A stretch of 64,000 nt of DNA, taken from Oscheius dolichura. Its lineage: Eukaryota > Nematoda > Chromadorea > Rhabditida > Rhabditidae. Positions 57,478-64,000 of this stretch are shown here, one piece after another (position 1 is the first letter of the stretch; every line of letters starts with the position of its first letter). The translations under genes and the position numbers were made by a program. Location of the stretch: assembly GCA_932521035.1 (NCBI GenBank), contig OW051493.1:4154001-4218000 (forward strand). Direction: 5' to 3'. The notes beneath the pieces are model-generated. The model worked only from the letters and a program-made list of their open reading frames with translations. It was not told the DNA's origin and did no database searches.

Positions 57478-59471
57478 CTAGTCCCCCTTATGGATGACGG
57501 AGTCGAGGATGGCAGACGGCAGATGGATCGACGTCTCGGCCACAATCACAATGTCGTAGATATCCATGAAAGTGTCGATCAACTCATCCGCCTGAAAGGA
57601 CCCGATTTTACAGTAGGGAAGGAGAGACGAAGAAGATAGTCCATTATAGAGAGGTTTGATAAATTCTGGAGAGGAGAGAGTACCTTGTGGTTCAGAAATC
57701 CAATTTTCAGAGTGGGGCCGTGTTTCTCGACTCCGACGTCCATATTCGTATCTCCGAGACTGTCGCCAAGAAGGAGGACATTCGTCCTGAAAATGGATTT
57801 GTTCTGTTTTTACTGACTCTGGTAATCCGCTCCAACTCTCACATTTTCTTCTTGTTCTGTCCAAAATGGGCTGGCTATTCCAAGTAGTCTCTTTTTACTT
57901 TCAAGTCAAAGCAGTAAATTTTAGATGTTCCTCTTCGCGATGCTCGTCGCCCCGCTGGCCTCCCAGCTCGACCCGAAGGTGGAGGACACCCACCGGCTAA
58001 AGTACACCTTCGAATTCAGCTGTTCCCAGCGCCACTTCCGGTTCTCGTGTATTTTAAAGGTGATCTTTCCCTCTTTCTATTCCCATTATGACCCAGGTGG
58101 ACGAGGCACTCCTCTCGGATCCCAAGACAGCCAACGGCTTCCACATGTTCAAGCAAATCATTAAAAGTCCCAAGTTGAACCCGGCGGAATGGGGCGATAA
58201 GATTGTCCGGCCATATGTGGACATCATCCACAACTGCGGCCCCAACAATACAGACACATTACAGGTATCCCTCCCCTTTTACAGGCACACACGTATGTTC
58301 AGAGACAACAAGACTATCTGGAGGACTGTATCCTGGAGCAGACCTGTGGCTTTTCGAAGGATATCAAACTCGGCTAGAGTTCTGTCATCATCCCGTGACA
58401 ATAAACAGTTTTACCTTGTGTTGATGTGGTGGAAGAAGCCGGCTTCCTTCTTGATGACCGACGAGTTCTTACAGAAGGTGTGGATGAGCGGCTCGGAGAA
58501 GGCGGCCACCCGATCATCCTCGTCGTATTCAATCATATTGGAGATGAGGTGGATATTCTGGGGAAGAGTGTCCCTCTGCAAGGTGTGGCGGAGGAAGATG
58601 TCGATGATGTCTCCCACCTAAAGGCTTATTTTGACCTCTTTGTGTTCCGTGACTCACCCCAGCGGAGAAGACAACAAGGGGGATGCGGTGGTCGTGCAGT
58701 TTCTCCATCATTTCAATCCCACCATCCCTCAAGGCAATCCGGCATCTCTCCTTGACAAAGTGCTCGATTGTCTCCTTCTTGAAACCACCGCTAACTGTCA
58801 GCCGGTGAGATATCTTCCAGCTGAATTGTACCTTGTTTTGAAAATAAGAGGTGACCCTTACAATTCTTCCATGTGGGGAATCTTCTCCTCCATCGAGAGA
58901 TGGGGGTCAAACTCGATGGGGATGTACTTCCTACAGAGGGCCTTGAACTGCTCGGCGAGGGGAGGATTCAGTTCCTTGGCCAGATGGTCAAACAGACCGG
59001 GACTGCTCCAATGTTTTTGGCCGTGCTCGTCTTTGAACTTGGTCAGAGTGAAGTCAAAGTCAGAAATGACCTGAATATGATATTTCTGAATCGAAAGAAG
59101 GAGCCAATTACCATGAGTTTGTCTGCTCCGCCACTGATGATCTTGCGCAGCTTCGACTCCACCGTCGGCCAGTCCTTGATCTTGACATTCGGTGCCTCGA
59201 AGAGATTCTTCAGTTTGTCGGCGGCCGGAAGATCGTCCACGTTCTCCTTGGCGAGGACATCGGTGTTCGGCAGACGGCTGACGAGAAGGTCGTGCATGGC
59301 CTGCAAAAGCAGAGGGTGACTGGACGGTGTCTACGTGCCGGCGGCAATGGTTTGTTAGTAGGTCGCTGGTTTTACGAGGGGAGGATACTGACAGGGGCAG
59401 GAAATGGAAATGACAGACAAAAGTAGAGCGAGGAGAACATCTGTAATGGACCTGCGCGGGCAGTGTGTCAT
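57478..59471 (-). CDS. Cytosolic 5'-nucleotidase III (NT5C3-like)
   Basis: HAD-family phosphatase removing 5' phosphate from pyrimidine monophosphates. The N-terminal hydrophobic stretch [17 protein letters not shown], joined in phase to [20 protein letters not shown], suggests an ER or membrane-anchored form. Core: [20 protein letters not shown], catalytic [10 protein letters not shown] (DxDxT nucleophile), [20 protein letters not shown], then [59 protein letters not shown], and the metal loop [20 protein letters not shown]. The end is [19 protein letters not shown]. All catalytic motifs are intact. The intron at about 57796-58415 contains a gene on the opposite strand. Confidence 0.92.
57925..58377 (+). 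CDS. Small secreted protein nested in the NT5C3 intron
   Basis: Three exons give about 124 residues: signal peptide [14 protein letters not shown], then [68 protein letters not shown], and [20 protein letters not shown] to the stop. Six Cys remain after the signal. Both introns are 37-38 nt and in phase 0. AAATTTTAG stands directly before the ATG, so a spliced leader may be added. The open frame lies wholly inside one intron of the nucleotidase gene and is read from the opposite strand. No family is recognised; a secreted, disulfide-bonded product is inferred. Confidence 0.72.
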
Positions 59472-60660
59472 GTTACAGCCTCGGCTCGGTCGACAAGTGT
59501 GGATATGACGTCGGATGGCCGGTCGGGGAATACGTAACAAGAGAGCCTCTCGCTATTTTTAAAGTTTACTCGGCTCGGCAAAGAACTTCTAATTGGAAGA
59601 AAAGAGGAAAGAAAACTGCTCGATTGATTATAGAAAGAGGGGGGATGAGTGCCGGGGGAGGAGGGGGAACGGGGCAGTACAAAGAGGTAGCCGTGTCTAG
59701 ACAGATTTGTCGCTTGTCTCTGCCCGCCTCGTCCTCTTCACCAGAAATGTTATGTGATCAGTTTGTTCAGCGCGTGTCAAGCACTGGGAAACGGTTGCGA
59801 AACAGCCGAGAGGACAGTCGAGAAAATCCGGAAATCCAAAAAGTTAAAAAAGGGAATGACGTTTGCGAGGCCGAGGCGATCGATCTTTGTGGCTCGTGAA
59901 TCTCACAGCTGTTGTGCAAAACCGCGCTTTTACAGGTGTCACTAGATCCGGGTTCCTCCATGTTATTTTTCAGCTGACAAGGGAAGAGAGAGGCTGTCGG
60001 CCAGGTCAGAAATATGAACAATGGCATGGCTTGAAAGCTTCGGCAATGAGTAACTGGCGCCTATGAGCAATGCCAAATCCATTAGACACGGTCCGAAACG
60101 GCGGGCTAACTCAAAAGATGAAAGGCTTGAAATATACACGGGCAGGGTCCGACCCCAGTGGCCGTGTACACAAATCTGCCCTTTTTCTGGACGAAGGGCA
60201 GGGCAAACGGCTGCACTTGCACAGAAGGGAACCCCAGAGGGAGATTGTACACAACCAGCGAAAAGACGGTGGAACTTTCTCCAAAGGGGGGAAACTCTGC
60301 TCTTCGGTCTCTTCATCCTATATGTTCGAAGTACCCTGATTTTTAAACGGTTCAACGTATAAACGGCACCAATTGATCATTCAGTAGAGAAGATTATCGG
60401 AAGAGTTCCTCGGAGTCGCCATATAAATCCGTCCGTTCGTAACTGTAGTCGTCCTCTTCGGCTTGTACAGCCTGATCAAGCGGCTGTCCTCATCCTCCCA
60501 GGTGATTCCCGTTTACTATAGGCAAGGTCAAGCATCTGAATCACCGTCATTTGACTGTACATGTTCAGCAGTTTACACTTCGCTTCGGATCTTGTTTCCG
60601 CCATCTGGTTTCTTTCCTATTTGTTGGTTCGGTTCTGTTTGCGGTGACCTCTACTCTCCT
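59472..60660. other. Intergenic region, NT5C3 to lipase
   Basis: About 1.2 kb between divergent genes. Overlapping open frames at 59767-60355 on both strands have no signal, motif or splice support. A TATAAA lies at 60422-60427, 234 bp before the lipase ATG, and a possible leader intron donor (CCAGGTGATT) at about 60500. Confidence 0.45.
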
Positions 60661-61745
60661 ATGTTACTCCTAGCCATTCTCCTCTCCTTATCCTCCACCG
60701 TCTTCTCTGACTTTTCCCCCAGTTTCAACCAATTCCTCGTCTCCCGCTATGGACAGGTACCTCCTCTTCCTCCTCTCTTCCATTTTATCCATAGGCTATA
60801 GCCGACCGTCTGGCTAGGAGAGACATTGGCCCCGGAGGTAGTTATGGCGGGGGGAACCACGTCGGCGGCACCCGGACCAGGTTTTCCCTTTTAGTGGCTA
60901 ACATCCTTCCCTCTATCTTCCAGTAAACAAGCTGTTGTCCTCGTTCACGGTATCACGAACACAGCCGGAACTTTTGACAACCACCGAAAGCATTTTTTGG
61001 CAGTAGGATGGAGTGAAGAAAACGTCTATGCGACAACCTACGGAGACGGCGGCAAGACTCCCGTGCCCATGGTCGACATGAAGTGCGACTACGTCAAACA
61101 GGTCCATTTTACACCGATTTATATTTTTTGTTCTCTTATTTTCCATAGAGAATGACTAATAGCTCCTTTCAGGTGAGATGGATGATACAATCTGTGGCCG
61201 CGTACACCAGGAGAAAGGTCGACGTCATCGGCTACTCTATGGGATCTCCCATCTCTCGAAAGGCAAGGCACTTCCCGGTAGATATTACAAATATATTCAG
61301 GCTATTCTGGGAGGAGCGTGTGTCGACACCGGGGAGAATCTCGGTCCCCCGTTGACTCCTCTCATCGACACCTTTGTTTCGGTTGCCGGTGCCAATCATG
61401 GCTCCTTTCTCTGTGCCATTCCCTTCCCCGGAGCTTGTAACATGATCAACGGGATGAGCTGTACCTCCAGTTTCATCCGAGACATCAATGCCCGTCCTCA
61501 CTACGAGGCCACCTTTGTCTTCTCCATCTACAGTCCCCAAGACGACAAGGTCGGCTATCGGAACGCCTGTGGTCAGCTGTGCTCTCAAATTGCCGGAGCC
61601 AACGCGGAGTATGTGGTGGGTGGACGGTATGGACGAGAGTAAGAGAGACAATTTGCAGAAGAGCGGTAACCACGACGAGGTGCTGATCCACACGGCACAG
61701 TTATCAATCAACTTGGTCAACGACCACGACCCTCTGGGACAGTAG
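60661..61745 (+). CDS. Secreted lipase, nematode LIPS family
   Basis: Alpha/beta-hydrolase of the nematode lipase class (Pfam Lipase_2-like). Signal peptide MLLLAILLSLSSTVFS, then FSPSFNQFLVSRYGQAIADR, RDIGPGGSYGGGNHVGG and the oxyanion strand KQAVVLVHGITNTAGTFDNH. The nucleophile elbow is DVIGYSMGSPISRKA (GxSxG, Ser between Tyr and Met), then ILGGACVDTGENLGPPLTPL, DTFVSVAGANHGSFLCAIPF, YSPQDDKVGY with the probable acid, and GNHDEVLIHTAQLSINLVND with the probable His. Ends NDHDPLGQ. The triad looks complete, so it should be active. One intron (after SRK) keeps frame with either a GC donor or a 23-nt GT intron. AT-rich tail and AATAAA near 61794. Confidence 0.9.
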
Positions 61746-62175
61746 CCAATTCCCCGCCCAGGGCAGCCATACGGGTAGCCACCCTGATATTAGAATAAAT
61801 ATATATATATTTTCTTTATGGCTAGAAAGATGAGGAGGAGGACAACACGATGAGAAAAAAAAAGAAAAAAAACTGGGGGCCTAAATGGTTCGATTGAATA
61901 TGTGCATAAACCGGCTAGCTAGAAAGCTTAAAATTGTACATAAACCTGTTTTGATTGGGACTATGAGGAGAGGACTGTACCCCGCGGGGAGAGGACATGG
62001 CACTCGAAGGGTAAAGCTAATCGTGGTCTACGGGGGACAGGGGAAAGAGGAGAGGGCACCCTGCAAACAAGAAACAACACAGGGGTCGAGGTAAAGGCCG
62101 GGAAGAATCACAGGAGACCCGACAGAGGGCGCGGGGACAGTCCTTCTGAAGGGAGAGGAGGGAGGAGGAGGGCAT
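61746..62175. other. Convergent spacer, lipase to SLC22
   Basis: Contains AATAAATATATATATATTTTC (about 61794) as the lipase poly(A) region and an A-rich tract at 61856-61872. No exon is seen. Confidence 0.5.
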
Positions 62176-64000
62176 TCAAGACTCTTCGCCAATCATCTCA
62201 TCCAGGCGTTCAGGGATGGACAGATCAGCAATGATTGAACCGCAACGACTCTCCTAAGCCAAGTTTACAATAAGAACAGAAGATGGGAACATACTGCTCG
62301 ACTGTTAGATTCACTCCAGTTGGGAGAGATGAACCTGCGCTGGCTGGCCGCCGACCGTTGTCTCGGGGTGTCCTCCTCCACGACCTTCTCCAGGCCGCTG
62401 AACTCGTCGGCCATATTCTCATGGAGAGAAATGCTATGGGTGGCTTCCTTTGGAACGCCCCAGCCGTAGCAGGCTCGAGCCTCTGTTTTCAAAAAGGTGA
62501 CTGCGTCCTGAAATGAATGGGCCATCTACCCTTATAACATATAAACTCACGTCTAGGGTCTCGGGCAGTGGTTTTTCACTCGTCTCAGGAAGGAGGGAGA
62601 CGAGCATACCGGCGAAGAGGGAAAAGATGGCAAAGATTATCATAGGAACGATAGGAAGGGAAATATTGGAGAGGAGGGCGATGTAGGAGGAGATGCCCGA
62701 GCCGAAGCGGGCCACCATCGAGGTCATCCCGACGGCCGAGTTGCGGATGATGGTCGGGTACAGCTCGGAAGTGAATATGTACAGAATATTGAAGGCTCCC
62801 TAAATGGATTAGAATAGATAAAGGAGGAAAAGAGGTGTCACCTGAATGAATATTTTACCGATCATCATAAAGAACAAAGCGAACATATAATGATGAGCAA
62901 CCACGGCCAGCATGGCGATTATTATGGCTATCCCACCGCCGACGAGGGTCAGCTGCTGGGCTCTGGATATTGTCTTATTTTATAGGATGGAGTCTAGAGA
63001 CGAACCTTTTTCTCCCGTACTTCATGAGCCAGACACAGGCGAAGAGGGTCGGAATTTCAATAAAACCAGCAACGGCGTTGTTGAGAAAGAAATTACCAGT
63101 AAAGAGTACACGACCGGGGGCGGATTGGTCCGAAAGGGCTGAACCGGGAGGATGAGGGAGGCCAGGGGGGGAGGGCCTACCTATGACTAAACCGTAGTAG
63201 ACGAGGGCGTTAGCTACAAAAATGACACAGATAATGATAGTCCGGTAGCGGAGCTCGACGGTCTTGAATAGATCCATCAGACCGACTTTTCCCTTCTTGT
63301 TCAGATGTTTCTCCCTGTGACAGACGAGCTCGAGGTCCGACGGAAGGGAGCCTTTGTTTATTCGACACATATTGAAGGGGAACGGCGGCGTTCTAAACAA
63401 TCCTCTATTTTTGGAAGGCTCGCGACAACTGACCTGCAGGCCTTTCGGATGACTTCCTCGGCCTCGTTGACTCGTTCCTTGACCATCAACCAGCGGGGGC
63501 TCTCCGGGAGGGAACAGATCAACAACACCGCTCCGAAATGTAGTCCCGCGGCTATGACTTGGACTGTCTTCCAACTTTTGGACAAGTAGGCGATCAGCGC
63601 CAGGAGGGCGTATCCCATGGCCCAAGGCACTTGGAGCATGCTGCCGACCATCGCACGATACGGTGTTCCTATAGGAAGATAGGCCCTATTCCTTGAGAGC
63701 CTCACCTGTGATCTCCATACACAAAGTATAGGCGGCCAGGTCAGCGGCCTCGTTGCAGACGGCACTACAGAAACGGATGAATAGGAACATTGGATAGTAG
63801 GTGGTGTAGGGGAGGAAGACACCGAACATGGAAGAGAGAATGCCGAAACCGATGACTGTCGGCTTACGACCGAAGCTAAAGAAAACGTAAAAAGGGAATA
63901 GGAGAGGACTGACTTGTCACTGGCCCATCCTCCGAAAACACAACCTACAAGGTACCCGAAGGAGTAGAAGAGATGGGCGTGGCCCTTCATCAGGTAGTCG
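62176..64000 (-). CDS. SLC22-type organic ion transporter (5' end outside window)
   Basis: Major-facilitator membrane transporter of the organic cation/anion family. The visible part begins inside the second membrane region, DYLMKGHAHLFYSFGYLVGC then VFGGWASDK, the MFS loop. It continues MFLFIRFCSAVCNEAADLAA, AMVGSMLQVPWAMGYALLAL, ICSLPESPRWLMVKERVNEA (the PESPRWL signature), the central loop, then TVELRYRTIIICVIFVANAL, CVWLMKYGRKR and AIFSLFAGMLVSLLPETSEK, where ETxxxxLPET is typical of the family end. The tail has RCGSIIADLSIPERLDEMIG. Introns are short and in phase where checked. The N-terminus and large ectodomain lie beyond base 64000. Substrate unknown. Confidence 0.88.

Noticed and set aside
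59963-60355. Minus-strand frame of 130 codons and overlapping plus frames between NT5C3 and lipase
   Set aside because: Frames on both strands overlap and none has family features, so I treat the stretch as noncoding.
1-64000. Bacterial-type features, CRISPR arrays, tRNA or rRNA genes
   Set aside because: The window is eukaryotic with spliced genes throughout. I saw no regularly spaced repeats, no tRNA cloverleaf and no rRNA core sequence.

Overview
This is a nuclear segment from a nematode. The lineage markers are a cuticle collagen with the standard nematode layout (N-terminal membrane anchor, RAKR cleavage site, Gly-X-Y blocks, [13 protein letters not shown] end), a regulator with two tandem DM domains as in MAB-3/DMD-3, a WAGO-like Argonaute without slicer residues, and a bestrophin of the worm type. 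Nearly all introns are 36-50 nt with GT..TTTCAG/TTTTAG ends. Several start codons sit a few bases after an orphan TTTCAG or TTTTAG, as expected if a spliced leader is added in trans. I cannot place the species. All gene models were joined by hand from reading frame and splice phase, so internal exon borders are inferences.

Layout. 1-3758 (+): tandem DM-domain gene. 4449-9046 (-): UTP13/TBL3 followed 148 bp later by PNO1, two small-subunit ribosome biogenesis factors in operon-like order. 9510-12824 (+): a BRE-4-like beta-1,4-glycosyltransferase and an F-box/LRR protein. 12900-13666 (-): a basic protein of unknown function. 13707-16702 (+): AMP deaminase. 16926-17429 (+): a small unknown gene. 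17533-22837 (-): P-glycoprotein ABC transporter. 24715-26094 (+): a dual-specificity phosphatase-like protein lacking the catalytic Cys and Arg. 26753-28283 (+): a secreted Cys-rich protein, tail to tail with a coiled-coil gene (28299-29036, -). 29723-32943 (+): Argonaute. 33268-34333 (-): cuticle collagen. 35070-37250 (+): bestrophin. 38219-41590 (+): a secreted Thr/Glu-rich protein. 41730-43704 (-): succinate-semialdehyde dehydrogenase. 43997-51444 (+): cactin, ALG3 and NDUFAF5 in a row with gaps of 136 and 173 bp. A large cactin intron holds a CK1/TTBK-type pseudokinase on the other strand. 51904-54576 (-): NKAIN-like membrane protein. 54683-55980 (-): an unresolved locus. 56377-57313 (+): a small Cys-rich single-pass membrane protein. 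57478-59471 (-): cytosolic 5'-nucleotidase III with a secreted-protein gene nested in an intron on the opposite strand. 60661-61745 (+): nematode lipase. 62176-64000 (-): SLC22 organic ion transporter, cut by the window end.

The window alternates between AT-rich blocks (about 3.9-10 kb, 26-33 kb, 43.8-51.7 kb), which hold the housekeeping, operon-like genes and the Argonaute, and GC-rich blocks, which hold transporters, channels, collagen, secreted and regulatory genes. The most unusual items are two opposite-strand nested genes, a predicted 22-nt intron, two catalytically dead enzyme homologues plus a slicer-dead Argonaute, three candidate GC-AG introns, and a protein with related Cys modules on both sides of a Thr/Glu-rich region. 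I saw no tRNA, rRNA, CRISPR array or intact transposon.
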